A stretch of DNA of 64,000 nt from Streptomyces flavofungini (GCF_014650815.1 NZ_BMVR01000007.1:254976-318975), one strand, 5' to 3'. Positions 51,926 to 61,371 are shown, counted from the first letter of the stretch. Numbers and translations: made by a program. The notes: generated by a model from the letters alone, not told the origin.

Positions 51926-53107
51926 TCAGGCGGTGTGCAGCCTGAGCCCGTAGCGCCCGAGTATCTCGTTCACCGGCTGGAACCACGTCTCGCCGCCGCT
52001 GCCGCAGTTGCCCCAGCCGCCGGAGGTCACGCCCTGCGCCTGGTCGCCGCTGAGGAACGAGCCGCCCGAGTCGCCGCCCTCGGCGCAGACACTGGTCTTG
52101 GTGAGCTGGTGGACGACCGTGCCGTCCGAGTAGTTGACGGTCTCGTTCTTGGCGAGCAGCCGGCCGCAGTGCCATTTCGTGGTGGACCCGGAGCGGCAGA
52201 TCGACGACCCGACCGGCGCCTCGGCCGAGCCGCGCACGAGCTGGTCCGGGATGGTGCCCCAGCCCAGCACGACCGGCACGGTCCACCAGCCGTTGCCGAC
52301 GGACACCCACGCGTAGTCGTTGTCGGGGAACGAGGAGCCCTGGAACGTACCGATGTCGGACCCGTCCCAGCCGCGCACGCCCGCGCCCGCGCGCCCGCAG
52401 TGCCCGGCTGTCACGAAGCCGCCGTGCACCGAGAAGCCGATGGAGCAGCGGACGTTGCCGGTGTAGTACGGGTCGCCGCCCACCGTCCCGGCGGCGAACG
52501 TCTGCGGCCCCTCGGCAACCGTTTCGACCCGCACGGGCGCGGTGGCGCGGGCCTGCCGCAAGAAGCTGCTGACATCGTTGTCGCCGCGGTGCCCGGCGAC
52601 GACCTCGACGACGACGCGGTTCGCCTTGTGGTCGACGCGCCAACTGGCCACGTCCGCGGGCGCGTCGAGCTTGTCGACACGTGCTTTCGCCGTGTCGAGC
52701 GCCGCGGCGCTGTGCTCGACGAGCCGGACGTCGGCGCCGGTCGCGCGGACGTCCGCGCGGGCGCCGCGCCGGGTCACGGCGACGGTGAGGCCGCCGCGCT
52801 TCTCGTCGAACCAGGCTCCGGCGAACGCGGCACCGGCCGCCTTGCGCGCCGCCCGCTCGGTGGTGACGGCCCGCCGTTCGTCGGCGAGCCGGTCGCGGGC
52901 GGCGGCGGGGGTGAGGCCGAGGTCGCGCTCCATGGCGTCCAGGAGGGCGGCGGAGGCGGGCGGTCGGGCCCGGCGTTCGGCGGCTCCGTCGCGGTCGGCG
53001 GCAGCGGCGGAGGCGAGTCCGGTACTGGCGCAGGTGGCCATCAGGAGCAGGGCGGACAGGCCGAGGCGTGTTCCGCGGATACGTTGCGTGGGAATCGTGC
53101 GTCTCAC
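51926..53107 (-). CDS. secreted alpha-lytic-type serine protease (S1 family, streptogrisin-like)
   Basis: 393 residues. A signal peptide ('RGTRLGLSALLLMATCASTGLASA') precedes a pro-domain (about 45-190) of the alpha-lytic protease inhibitor type, which folds the enzyme. The mature protease has His in 'FVTAGHCGRAGAG', Asp in 'NDYAWVSVG' and Ser in 'CAEGGDSGGSFLSGDQAQG', with paired Cys residues near each. It belongs to peptidase family S1, like streptogrisins. GTG 53107 has GAGAGG upstream and starts the signal peptide. The gene is followed on the other side by the shared terminator. Extracellular protein turnover is its probable role. Confidence 0.93.
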   Translation of the reverse strand: MRRTIPTQRIRGTRLGLSALLLMATCASTGLASAAAADRDGAAERRARPPASAALLDAMERDLGLTPAAARDRLADERRAVTTERAARKAAGAAFAGAWFDEKRGGLTVAVTRRGARADVRATGADVRLVEHSAAALDTAKARVDKLDAPADVASWRVDHKANRVVVEVVAGHRGDNDVSSFLRQARATAPVRVETVAEGPQTFAAGTVGGDPYYTGNVRCSIGFSVHGGFVTAGHCGRAGAGVRGWDGSDIGTFQGSSFPDNDYAWVSVGNGWWTVPVVLGWGTIPDQLVRGSAEAPVGSSICRSGSTTKWHCGRLLAKNETVNYSDGTVVHQLTKTSVCAEGGDSGGSFLSGDQAQGVTSGGWGNCGSGGETWFQPVNEILGRYGLRLHTA

Positions 53108-53277
53108 CGTGGGGGACCTCTCGTCGTGCCAACGGGGATGTGGTGGACCAGAGTTGCTGAGAGCGCTCTCATTGTGTGATGCGGCAGAGCGTAGGGAGAC
53201 CGCGCGGGCAAGTCCATACCTTCGCCACGGCCCGGTTCCTCGCGGGGGCGGGGAGTCGCGGCGCCGGGGGAGTGCCG

Positions 53278-53709
53278 TCAGGCGTCGCGGCGTGCGCAGG
53301 GGCTGTCGCCGGGGCCCTTGAAACAGGCGGTGATGGTCTTGCCGTCCGCCGTGGGATGAACGCTCCAGGTGTCCGCGAGGGCGTCCACGATGGCCAGGCC
53401 GCGACCGCTGACGCTGGATTCGTCCGCCGGGCGCGGCGCCGGGGAACCGGGCCCGGAGTCGTGGACGGTCAGGTGCAGCCCCCGCCCGTCCCAGGTCAGC
53501 ACCACCTGGGCGCTGGTACGGGCGTGATGGTGGGCGTTGGTCACCAGCTCGGACACCGCGAGGACGACGGAGTCCACCGCGTCCGGGTCCGTGCGCGCCC
53601 ACCCCAGGGCCTCCATGTGGGCGCGGGCCCACTCGCGCCCGGCTCTGACGCCTCGGGAGACGGGGAAGGACTGGGCCCAGCCGACGGCCCGCAGCGAAGC
53701 ATCCGACAT
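53278..53709 (-). CDS. ATP-binding anti-sigma-factor-like protein (HATPase_c_2)
   Basis: 143 residues, a single histidine-kinase-like ATPase domain of the RsbW/SpoIIAB type common in Streptomyces. 'DSVVLAVSELVTNAHHHART' is the N-box, 'HDSGPGSPAPRPADESSVSGRGLAIVDALADTWSV' the G1/G2 boxes. Such proteins bind and phosphorylate anti-sigma antagonists or act as orphan anti-sigma factors. The last 15 residues are Cys/Arg-rich. No sigma factor or antagonist gene is adjacent. ATG 53709 gives a complete domain; the 163 bases upstream to the DUF1206 gene hold nothing else I recognise. Confidence 0.88.
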   Translation of the reverse strand: MSDASLRAVGWAQSFPVSRGVRAGREWARAHMEALGWARTDPDAVDSVVLAVSELVTNAHHHARTSAQVVLTWDGRGLHLTVHDSGPGSPAPRPADESSVSGRGLAIVDALADTWSVHPTADGKTITACFKGPGDSPCARRDA

Positions 53710-53872
53710 GACGCACCCTCACACGGTTGGCACAGCCTGCCCTCCGGTTACCCCGCCCGGGGGCGCTTCAACGGCCCCCATGTACAGGGCACAGAAGGCG
53801 AACCTGCCCCTCGCCGTCCCGCCCGCCGCGAGTCGCACGCATCGGTACGCGGTACCGGGGCACTCGCGGGCC

Positions 53873-54715
53873 ATGGGATTCGACGGAGTCGTGCGCGACG
53901 GGACGCGGCAGGCGCGCCGGGTGGCGAAGGGGCGTGCCGTCGGGGTGGCGGCCCGCGCGGGATTCGTGGCGCGCGGCGCCCTCTACGCGCTCGTGGGCGT
54001 CCTCGCCCTGCGCGTAGCCTTCGCCGCCGACGGCGGGCAGCAGGCCGACCGGGGCGGCGCCCTGACGGAGATCGCCGACAAGCCCTTCGGGAACGCCCTG
54101 CTGTGGCTCCTCGCGCTCGCCCTCGCGGGAATGGCGCTGTGGCGGCTCTCGGAGGCGCTGTTCGGGCAGGCGGGACCGGACGGCCGACGGGCAGGGAAGC
54201 GCCTCGCGTCGGCGGGCAGGGCCGTCTTCTACGGGGTGGTCGGCTACTCGGTCCTGGCCTACGTCACCGGGGACAAGGGCAGTGGCAGCGGCTCCTCCGA
54301 CCGCCAGAGCGACGACGTGACGGCGACCGCCCTCGGCTGGCCCTCGGGGCAGTGGATCGTCGGCGCCGTGGGCGCGGGCGTGGCCGCGGCCGGGGTGTGG
54401 ATCGCCGTCCGGGCGGTGCGGCGCACGTACCACAAGCACCTGCGCCTGAACGAGATGTCCACCCCGGTACGGCGGACCGTGGACACCCTCGGAGTGGTGG
54501 GCGGCACCGGCCGAGGCGCCGTCTTCGCCGCGGCCGGGGCCTTCGTCGTCGTGGCCGCCGCGCGGCACGAGCCGGGGGAGGCCAAGGGCATGGACGACGT
54601 CCTGCGCTCGTTCCGCGACACCCCGGCCGGGCCGTGGCTGCTCGTCGCGGTGGCGCTGGCGCTGGTGGCGTTCGGCCTCTTCTCCTGGGCGTGCGCGCGC
54701 TGGCGGCGGGTGTGA
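53873..54715 (+). CDS. DUF1206 membrane protein
   Basis: 280 residues with six membrane segments in three repeats of two. Each repeat begins with a segment like 'RAGFVARGALYALVGVLAL' or 'SAGRAVFYGVVGYSVLAY' and ends with a shorter one, the pattern of DUF1206, a family of unknown function in actinobacteria. Hydrophilic loops of about 40 residues (Gly/Ser/Asp-rich) join the repeats. ATG 53873 starts just before the first segment; an upstream in-frame region lacks coding character. Divergent from the anti-sigma gene and convergent with the GAF-ANTAR gene 15 bases on. Confidence 0.88.
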   Translation: MGFDGVVRDGTRQARRVAKGRAVGVAARAGFVARGALYALVGVLALRVAFAADGGQQADRGGALTEIADKPFGNALLWLLALALAGMALWRLSEALFGQAGPDGRRAGKRLASAGRAVFYGVVGYSVLAYVTGDKGSGSGSSDRQSDDVTATALGWPSGQWIVGAVGAGVAAAGVWIAVRAVRRTYHKHLRLNEMSTPVRRTVDTLGVVGGTGRGAVFAAAGAFVVVAAARHEPGEAKGMDDVLRSFRDTPAGPWLLVAVALALVAFGLFSWACARWRRV

Positions 54716-54730
54716 GCGGGTCCGGCCGGG

Positions 54731-55594
54731 TCAGCGTGCGGTGGTCGCGGCCGCGTGGAGGTGTTCCAGGGCGTCCAGGACCCGGGTGTTCCGGTGCCAG
54801 GCCAGCCACCGGCCGACCTGCTCCCCGACGGCGTCCAACTCGTCGAGCTGGCTGCGGGTGAAGCCGGACAGAGGGCGTGCGTGGTGCGAGGAGATCATGC
54901 CGAGCACGGCACCGCCCGGCGCCGTCAGGGGAACGCTGTGGCAGGCGCGGCTGCCCGCACGCAGGATGGCGCGGCGGGAGTCCTCGTCGAAGATCTCCGC
55001 GACGGCCACGTCCTTCACCGTGACCTGCCGACCTTCCTGGGCGGCCTGCGCACAGGCCGTGGTCGAGTCCTGCACGAAGGCGAAGAAGTCGGTGAACTCC
55101 CGGCTCAGCCCGGTGTGTCTCTCCATGCGCAGCATCCTGTGCTCCGCCACCTGCACGTTGCCCATCCCGGCCTGCGTGACGTGCAGCACCCGCCGCAGCG
55201 TGGACTTCAGGACCGCCCCGTGCCCGGTGCGGTCGCCCACCTCCTGCGCCAGGCTCGGCAGCGGCGGCGGGCGGTAGCGGGCCCGGCCGGGGAACCACAG
55301 CTCGGCGTCCGCGTCGGGGCCCGGCACCCGGATGACCGCGTCGGCCAGCGTGTGCAGCTTGATGTTCATCTGCTGGGACGTCCGGCGCAGCAGATCGAAC
55401 GCCATCCGCGTCGCCCCGAGGCGGTAGCGGCCGATCAGTACGTCCTGGGCGCGTGCGACGCAGGCGTGCGCCAACTGGCGGTTGCGCAGGGCGACATCGT
55501 GCTGCCGGGGTGCCGGAATCACGTACGTCGCGGGTGGTGCGCCGGCCGTGTGGCCGGAGTCGGTCGGGGTCGGGTCCAGGGGGTCCTGACGCAC
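54731..55594 (-). CDS. GAF-ANTAR-type regulatory protein
   Basis: 287 residues. An N-terminal ANTAR-like helical segment ('ACVARAQDVLIGRYRLGATRMAFDLLRRTSQQMNIKLHTLADAVI', residues about 44-88, in parts) is followed by a GAF domain (about 110-285, with 'SREFTDFFAFVQDSTTACAQAA' and 'GAVLGMISSHHARPLSGF'). ANTAR domains bind paired RNA hairpins and allow transcription past terminators; GAF domains sense small molecules. Usually ANTAR is at the C-terminus, so the order is unusual. GTG 55594 follows GGGAG and begins the family part. The gene is next to a two-component system transcribed in the same direction, without overlap. Confidence 0.75.
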   Translation of the reverse strand: MRQDPLDPTPTDSGHTAGAPPATYVIPAPRQHDVALRNRQLAHACVARAQDVLIGRYRLGATRMAFDLLRRTSQQMNIKLHTLADAVIRVPGPDADAELWFPGRARYRPPPLPSLAQEVGDRTGHGAVLKSTLRRVLHVTQAGMGNVQVAEHRMLRMERHTGLSREFTDFFAFVQDSTTACAQAAQEGRQVTVKDVAVAEIFDEDSRRAILRAGSRACHSVPLTAPGGAVLGMISSHHARPLSGFTRSQLDELDAVGEQVGRWLAWHRNTRVLDALEHLHAAATTAR

Positions 55595-55787
55595 GGTTCG
55601 GTCTCCCTCGCAGCCTGGGCGCGGCACATTTCGGCGGTCCACGGATACGCGTGTGTCCGTGAACGCTTGCGGCCGAACCCTTTCCCCGGTTCAGCCGTCA
55701 AGTCACCTGTTGATGTGCCTACTTCCCCAGCACCCGCACCACGGTAGCGGCCTGCGGCGGCGGCTCGCAGGACTCTGCGTCAAGGCG

Positions 55788-56525
55788 TCAAGGCGTCGAG
55801 CCGTCGTGCGGCCCCGCCCCGGCGGCCGGTTCCTCGCCCGCCGTCCGGACCGCCGCCTCGACCAGGCCGGACTCATAGGCCGCGATCACCGCCTGCGCAC
55901 GGTCACGGACGCCGAGCTTGCCGAAGATGCTGGTGATGTAGTTCTTGACCGTCGAGACGCTGATGTCCAGCGCCGCCGAGATCTGCCCGTTGTCGAGCCC
56001 CGTCGCGATCAGCCGCCACACCTCGACCTCGCGGGGCGTCAGTTCGCCCGGAACCACCGAGGGCGCGGGGGTCCGGGGGCGGTGCGGGGACCGGACGTAC
56101 GTGGAGATGAGCCGCGTGAGCAGGCGCGGGGCCACGGCGGCCTCACCGGTGTGCACGGTGCGTACCGCCGCGATCAGCTCCTCCGGCGAGCTGTCCTTCG
56201 GCAGGAACCCGTACGCGCCCGCGCGCAGCGCACCCACGACGTACTCGTCCATGTCGAACGTGCTCAGCGCGAGGACCCGGCAGCGGGGCAGCACCCGCGC
56301 CAGCTCCTCGGTCGCCCTGACCCCGTCGAGGACCGGCATGCGGATGTCCATGACGACGACGTCGGGCCGGAGCCGGTGCGCGAACGCGACCGCCTGCTCG
56401 CCGTTCTCCGCCTCGCCGACCACCTCGAACGCCGGGTCGGGGGTGAGGATCAGGGCGAGTCCGCGCCGTACCAGGGGCTGGTCGTCGGCGATGAGCACAC
56501 GGATGGGGTGGGACGGCTCACTCAT
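55788..56525 (-). CDS. NarL/LuxR-family response regulator
   Basis: 245 residues. The receiver domain has the acidic pair in 'VLIADDQPLVRRGLALIL', the phospho-acceptor Asp in 'PDVVVMDIRMPVLDG', and the Thr/Lys in 'ALSTFDMDEYVVGALRAGAYGFLPKD'; the LuxR helix-turn-helix follows ('LTPREVEVWRLIATGLDNGQISAALDISVSTVKNYITSIFGKLGVRDRAQAV' region, 165-215). It is coupled to the sensor kinase by an ATGA overlap and should be its partner. The likely targets are its own operon and the divergent MMPL transporter through the palindromes at 57841-57887. The Pro/Ala-rich C-terminus is normal for the family. Confidence 0.95.
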   Translation of the reverse strand: MSEPSHPIRVLIADDQPLVRRGLALILTPDPAFEVVGEAENGEQAVAFAHRLRPDVVVMDIRMPVLDGVRATEELARVLPRCRVLALSTFDMDEYVVGALRAGAYGFLPKDSSPEELIAAVRTVHTGEAAVAPRLLTRLISTYVRSPHRPRTPAPSVVPGELTPREVEVWRLIATGLDNGQISAALDISVSTVKNYITSIFGKLGVRDRAQAVIAAYESGLVEAAVRTAGEEPAAGAGPHDGSTP

Positions 56526-57718
56526 CGGGGCAGGCCCTCCGTCCCGCCCGGAGCCAGCGGCAGGCTCGCCGTCACCGCGAAGCCCCCCTCGGCCAGCGGC
56601 CCCGTCGTCAGGGAACCGCCGTGCAACGCGACCCGTTCCCGCATGCCGACCAGGCCGTAACCGGCGCGTCCCGAACGCGACGGCGCCTTGTGCCCCGCCG
56701 GTACCAGCGCGCCCCCGCCGTCGTCGCGCACCTCCACGTCGACCCGGTCGACGCCGTACGTCAGCCGCACCTCGGCCCGCGCCTCGCCCGCGTGCTTGCG
56801 GGCGTTGGTGAGGGCCTCCTGGACGATGCGGAAGACGGTGAGGCCCACGGTCGGCGGCAGCGGGCGCTCCTCGCCGTGGATGCGGAAGTCGGTGGGCAGC
56901 CCCGCGAGGCGGGACTCGTCGACGATGCGGTCGAGGTCGTCGGCGCCGGGCTGGGGCGACGGGGGCGCGTCGTCGGGCTCGTCGTCCGCCCGCAGTACGT
57001 CGAGGAGCTGGCGCATCTCGCGAAGGGCCATGCGGCCGGAGTCCTCCAGGGTGACCAGGGCGCCCCGGGCGACCTCGGGGTCGTGCGCGAGGTTGGCCCG
57101 GGCGCCGCCCGCCATCAGCTGCATGGTGGTGATGTGGTGGGACACGATGTCGTGCAGCTCCCGTGCGATGCGGCGGCGCTCTTCGGCCACCGCCCGGTCG
57201 GCGAGGAGCCGCCGGTTGGCCTCCACGTCCCGCTGCCAGCGGTTGACCGCGGCGGCGGCGCCGACGACGAGGACGGTGGCGAGCGCCGTGCCCACGATGT
57301 CCATCCGCGCGGGCCATGGCCCGTTGATCCGGTCGGCGAACGGCAGGGTCAGACTCGCCGCGCCCGCCGCCACCGTGACCCGGACACTGCCGCTGCGCAC
57401 GACCGTGAACAGGGCGACGACGAGCGCGGCGGAGAGACCGCGCGGACCGGCGATGACCAGAGTCATCACCACCGCGAGAGCCAGCGCGGCCCCGAACGCG
57501 GGCACCGGGTGGCGCCGCCGGAACAGCAGGGGCAGTCCCGACACCGCGACCGCGGCGAGGCCGGGCACGGTGAGCGGATTGCCCTCGACCTGACCGCTGA
57601 GGGAGTAGCCGAACAGGTCCAGGGCCGTCACACCGGCGACGACCAGGCCGTCGGCGCGTGACCACGGCAGCATGACCGCCCCCAGCGCCCGCTCGACGCG
57701 GTGTCGGTCCGTCAGCAT
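56522..57718 (-). CDS. NarL-type sensor histidine kinase
   Basis: 398 residues. Four to six membrane segments make up the N-terminal 165 residues ('GLVVAGVTALDLFGYSLSG' onwards), followed by the HisKA_3 dimerisation helix with the phosphorylated His in 'RRIARELHDIVSHHITTMQLM', and the ATPase domain with 'VQEALTNARKHAG' (N box), 'VRDDGGGALVP' and 'GYGLVGMRERVALHGG'. This is a classic Streptomyces NarL-type two-component kinase with no large outer sensing loop, so a membrane or lipid signal is possible. It overlaps its response regulator by four bases. ATG 57718 has GGAG upstream. It is divergent from the MMPL transporter. Confidence 0.95.
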   Translation of the reverse strand: MLTDRHRVERALGAVMLPWSRADGLVVAGVTALDLFGYSLSGQVEGNPLTVPGLAAVAVSGLPLLFRRRHPVPAFGAALALAVVMTLVIAGPRGLSAALVVALFTVVRSGSVRVTVAAGAASLTLPFADRINGPWPARMDIVGTALATVLVVGAAAAVNRWQRDVEANRRLLADRAVAEERRRIARELHDIVSHHITTMQLMAGGARANLAHDPEVARGALVTLEDSGRMALREMRQLLDVLRADDEPDDAPPSPQPGADDLDRIVDESRLAGLPTDFRIHGEERPLPPTVGLTVFRIVQEALTNARKHAGEARAEVRLTYGVDRVDVEVRDDGGGALVPAGHKAPSRSGRAGYGLVGMRERVALHGGSLTTGPLAEGGFAVTASLPLAPGGTEGLPR

Positions 57719-57840
57719 CGTCGTTGTCTCCTAGCTCCGGCTCCGCTGCCGGGCCGGTGCCGGGTGCGCTGTGACGGTCGTACAGGGATCATTGTGGCAC
57801 TGGGTGTCAGCGTGCGGCCGGGCCCCGGTGGGGAGCTGTG

Positions 57841-57887
57841 GACCAGGACCAGGGTCCTGGTCGGGGGCGGACCACGGACCGCGGTCC
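57841..57887. promoter_or_regulatory. palindromes between the two-component system and MMPL gene
   Basis: GACCAGGACC-ag-GGTCCTGGTC (57841-57862) is a perfect 22-base inverted repeat, followed by the perfect 12-base palindrome GGACCGCGGTCC (57876-57887). Both share the GGACC half and lie in the 273-base gap between the divergent kinase and transporter genes. A response-regulator binding site is the simplest reading. Confidence 0.65.
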
Positions 57888-57991
57888 CGGTGCCGTTCTC
57901 GTCCCTGGCTCGGACGATCGCCGCGTTCCCCGGTGATGGTCTTGAGAACGGCCGGGAACCCCCGGTGACAGGCCGATGCCGGAGGAACGAC

Positions 57992-60292
57992 GTGATCCGC
58001 GCCCTGACCGGGTTCTCCACCAGGAACGCATGGAAGGTGATCGCCGTCTGGTCGGTGGTCGGCGTCCTCCTGGCCCTCGTGGGCCAGACCCTCATCTACC
58101 GCGTGACCCAGACCCAGACCGGGGACTTCCTGCCGCGTACGTACGACTCGGCGGCGGCCCTGAAGATCGCCGAGGAGGAGTTCGGCGAGAAGCCCGACGC
58201 GAACACCGTGACCCTGCTCGTCGCCCGGTCGGACGGCAAGCCCCTCACGGCGGCCGACCAGCGGCGCATCGGCGAGCGGGCCGAGGACCTGGGCGAGCGG
58301 CGCGTCACCATGCCCGAGGACGAGGACGCCGGGCCCGTGGAGTTCCTGCGCGAGGACCACTCGCAGACCCCGCGTCTGAGCCCCGGCATGGTGGCGCCCG
58401 ACCGCACCTTCGAGCTGGTCTCCGTCAAGCTGACCGGTAACTCCTCGGACCCCGGCCTCCAGGACGTGTTCCGCGTACTCAGGGACGACGCCGAGGCCGC
58501 GTTCGGCCGCATCGACATGCGCACCGGCTTCACCGGCGGGATCGCCGACACCGTCGACACCACCGACGCCGAGGAGAACGCCAGCAAGATCACGGGCATC
58601 CTCACCTTCGGGCTGATCGTGCTGCTCAACGTGCTCGTGTTCCGCAGCGTCCTGGCGGCGATCGTGCCGCTGATCGCCGTCGCCGTGATCGGCGGCGCGG
58701 CGGCGGGCGTCGTGGTCGGCTGCGCGCTGCTCACCGGCGTCAAAGTCGACGCCTCCACCCCGCAGCTCATCAACGTCGTGCTGCTCGGCATCGGCATCGA
58801 CTACTTCCTGTTCCTGCTGTTCCGCTTCCGCGAACAGCTGCGGGCCCGGCCCGAACAGCACCGGCGCGACGCGGCCGCCGAGGCCACGGGCCGGGTCGGC
58901 ACCGCGATCACCTCGGCGGCCCTGACCATCGTCGCCGCCTTCGCCACCCTCGGCGTGGCCTCCTTCGGGCAGTTCCGCGTGCTCGGCCCGGCCATCGCCG
59001 TGTCCGTCCTCGTGATGCTCCTCGCCAGCCTCACCCTGATGCCCGCGCTGCTCGCGGTGACCGGACGCAAGATGTTCTGGCCCTCCCGGTCCCTGCGCCG
59101 CACCCCCGAGGAGGGCTCCGCCGGGCGGTTCGGCGCCCTGGTCGCGCGGCGGCCCCTCACTCTCGTCCTCGCCTCGGTCGCCCTCCTGGGCGCCCTGGCC
59201 GCGGGCATGACCGGCATCAAGATGAACTACGGCCAGTCCGGCGGCCCCGACGACACCCGGGCCGCGAGGACCTCGGCCGAGATTTCCCGCGCGCTGCCCG
59301 CCGGAGTGTCCGACCCGACCACCGTGTACGTCACGGCCGAGGACGGCGCGGAACTCACCCGCGCCGACACCGACGGCCTCGCCCGCGCGCTCACCCGCGT
59401 CAAGGGCGTGGGCAAGGTCGGCGCCACCACCTTCGACAAGGACCACGACGCCGCCCGCATCGATGTGTACCTGTCCGCCGACCCGCAGTCCCAGCAGGCC
59501 CGCGACCTGGTCACCGGACCGGTCCGCAGCACGGTCGCGGAGCACAAGCCCGACGGCGCCGAGGCCCATGTCGGGGGCACACCGGCGATCTTCGCCGATG
59601 TGTCCGACGCCGTGGACAAGGACCTGAGGGTCGTCTTCCCGGTCGCCGCCGTCCTGATCGCCCTGATCCTGTTCCTGCTGCTGCGCAGCCTGCTCGCGCC
59701 GGTGATCCTCATGATCTCCGTCGGCCTGGGCTTCGCGGCCACCCTCGGCGCGTCCACCCTGGTGTTCCAGCATCTGCTGGACAAGCCCGGCGTCGACTTC
59801 ACCCTGCCGCTGGTCCTGTTCCTGTTCGTCGTGGCGCTCGGCACCGACTACAACATCCTGATCAGCGACCGCATCCGCGAGGAGATGGAACACCCCGGCC
59901 CGGCCCGCCCGGCCGTGGCCCGCGCCGTCCGGCACACCGCACCGGCGATCGCCACGGCGGGCCTGGTCCTCGCGGGCTCGTTCGGGAGCCTCGCCGTCAG
60001 CTCGTCCCCGGGCACCCGGCAGATCGGCTTCGGCACGGCCCTCGGCATCATGCTCTCCGCGTTCGTGCTGTCCGTCGTCCTGGTGCCCGCGCTGGCCGCG
60101 CTGCTCGGCCGGGGCATCTGGTGGCCGATCCGCCCCGGCAGGTCCGGGCGCCACAGCGCCGCACGGAACACCACGGGCGCGGGCCCCGGCCCGAGCCAGG
60201 CCGATCCTGCCTGGGGTGATCCGGCCTGGGGTGACCCGGTCCGGGCGGGGCACGTGCCGCCCCCGCCCGGTGACTGGCAGGTCAGGGAGTGA
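57992..60292 (+). CDS. MMPL/RND-family membrane transporter
   Basis: 766 residues, two repeats of six membrane segments with outer loops. The GxDY pattern of the proton relay is present twice: 'IGIDYFLFLLFRFREQL' and 'LGTDYNILISDRIREEM'. The family (MmpL/YdgH) exports lipids and lipophilic compounds. The extracellular loops (about 40-200 and 400-550) are of the size for porter domains. The C-terminus carries two or three copies of Asp-Pro-Ala-Trp-Gly. GTG 57992 has GGAGG upstream, so the long in-frame stretch before it is not coding. Likely controlled by the divergent two-component system. The end overlaps the convergent next gene by 11 bases. Confidence 0.92.
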   Translation: MIRALTGFSTRNAWKVIAVWSVVGVLLALVGQTLIYRVTQTQTGDFLPRTYDSAAALKIAEEEFGEKPDANTVTLLVARSDGKPLTAADQRRIGERAEDLGERRVTMPEDEDAGPVEFLREDHSQTPRLSPGMVAPDRTFELVSVKLTGNSSDPGLQDVFRVLRDDAEAAFGRIDMRTGFTGGIADTVDTTDAEENASKITGILTFGLIVLLNVLVFRSVLAAIVPLIAVAVIGGAAAGVVVGCALLTGVKVDASTPQLINVVLLGIGIDYFLFLLFRFREQLRARPEQHRRDAAAEATGRVGTAITSAALTIVAAFATLGVASFGQFRVLGPAIAVSVLVMLLASLTLMPALLAVTGRKMFWPSRSLRRTPEEGSAGRFGALVARRPLTLVLASVALLGALAAGMTGIKMNYGQSGGPDDTRAARTSAEISRALPAGVSDPTTVYVTAEDGAELTRADTDGLARALTRVKGVGKVGATTFDKDHDAARIDVYLSADPQSQQARDLVTGPVRSTVAEHKPDGAEAHVGGTPAIFADVSDAVDKDLRVVFPVAAVLIALILFLLLRSLLAPVILMISVGLGFAATLGASTLVFQHLLDKPGVDFTLPLVLFLFVVALGTDYNILISDRIREEMEHPGPARPAVARAVRHTAPAIATAGLVLAGSFGSLAVSSSPGTRQIGFGTALGIMLSAFVLSVVLVPALAALLGRGIWWPIRPGRSGRHSAARNTTGAGPGPSQADPAWGDPAWGDPVRAGHVPPPPGDWQVRE

Positions 60293-61133
60293 CCTGCCCG
60301 GTGACGCTCCTGGTGACGTTCTTGACGGGCAGGTCCTTGCCGGCCCCGGCGATGTAGTAGTCCTTGGGCGCCGAGAAGATCACGAACTCGTTGTCGTAGT
60401 CACGGATCTTGGTGCGGACGGTGAACTTGCCGCTCGCGTCGGTGGTGGTCTGCGCGTTGTACGCGGATTCGTAGTACGTCCGCAGCAGGACACGGGTACC
60501 GGCGACGGGCCCGTGTCCCGCGGGCCAGGTGACCTTGCCGGTGACGATCAGGGTGTCGCCCTTGCGGACCTTGGTGCGGTTGACCTTGTAGCTGATGGTG
60601 CTGGCGACCGGCTGGGCGGCGACGGTGGTGTCGCCGAAGTAGATCTCGTTGTCGTCCGGGTCGCCCGGGTCGTAGGAGGCCTGGAACTCCACGCGGTGGC
60701 GGGGGAACAGGAAGACGCTGTTCTTGTCCTCCCAGCGGTCCGCCGTGATGTCGGGGAGCGTGAACTGCCCCTTGGCGTCCGTGCGGACCGTGCCCAGGTT
60801 CAGGGTCTCCCGCTCGGTCGGATCGATGGGGTCGCCCCACGGGTTCCAGGTGTCGTACAGGACGGACTTGAGCAGCGCGACCGGCGCGTCGGCCACGGGG
60901 GTGCCGTCGGCGCGGGACACGGTGCCGGTGAGGTCGACGTCCCGGTGGCCGTAGTCGGTCGTGCTCTTGCTGCTGGTGAGGCTCACCGTGTAGGCGGGCT
61001 CCGGCGGGTCGTCGGTGGCGGTGGCGGTGGCGTCCGCGGCGTGGGCGGGCGCCAGGCCGAGGGTGAGGGTGGCGAGGGCGAGCGCGGCGGTCGCGGTCAG
61101 CCGGGCGACCGGGGGACGGGTACGCAGGTGCAC
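60282..61133 (-). CDS. secreted protein with immunoglobulin-like repeats
   Basis: 283 residues. A signal peptide ('RPPVARLTATAALALATLTLGLAPAHA', start region) leads to two or more beta-sandwich repeats: 'VSLTSSKSTTDYGHRDVDLTGTVSRADGTPVADAPVALL' and 'STISYKVNRTKVRKGDTLIVTGKVTWPAGHGPVAGTRVLLRT' share the plan of invasin/FN3/bacterial Ig-like modules. Each ends with a segment such as 'GKFTVRTKIRDY'. No enzyme motif. A role in surface binding or in the cell envelope is likely but not shown. GTG 61133 with GGAG upstream is chosen. It overlaps the MMPL end on the other strand. Confidence 0.85.
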   Translation of the reverse strand: MHLRTRPPVARLTATAALALATLTLGLAPAHAADATATATDDPPEPAYTVSLTSSKSTTDYGHRDVDLTGTVSRADGTPVADAPVALLKSVLYDTWNPWGDPIDPTERETLNLGTVRTDAKGQFTLPDITADRWEDKNSVFLFPRHRVEFQASYDPGDPDDNEIYFGDTTVAAQPVASTISYKVNRTKVRKGDTLIVTGKVTWPAGHGPVAGTRVLLRTYYESAYNAQTTTDASGKFTVRTKIRDYDNEFVIFSAPKDYYIAGAGKDLPVKNVTRSVTGQVTP

Positions 61134-61371
61134 GTGAACTCCGTTGGTGTCGGGTGTCGGTGGCGCCGGTGGTGCCCGGCGGAGACGCGCCGGTGGTGCC
61201 GGCGCAGGATTCGACACGCGGAGTGCTGTGGGTGGTTGTAGGGCGAGTTGACCGTGCATCCGCCGTATGCGGGGTGTTTGGCGGGTGGTTGGCTGCTCGT
61301 TCACTTACCGGCGGGGGAGCCCGAATCGCCGGGCGGGGCACGGCAGTTGGCGGCCAGTGGGGCGCTGCTGA

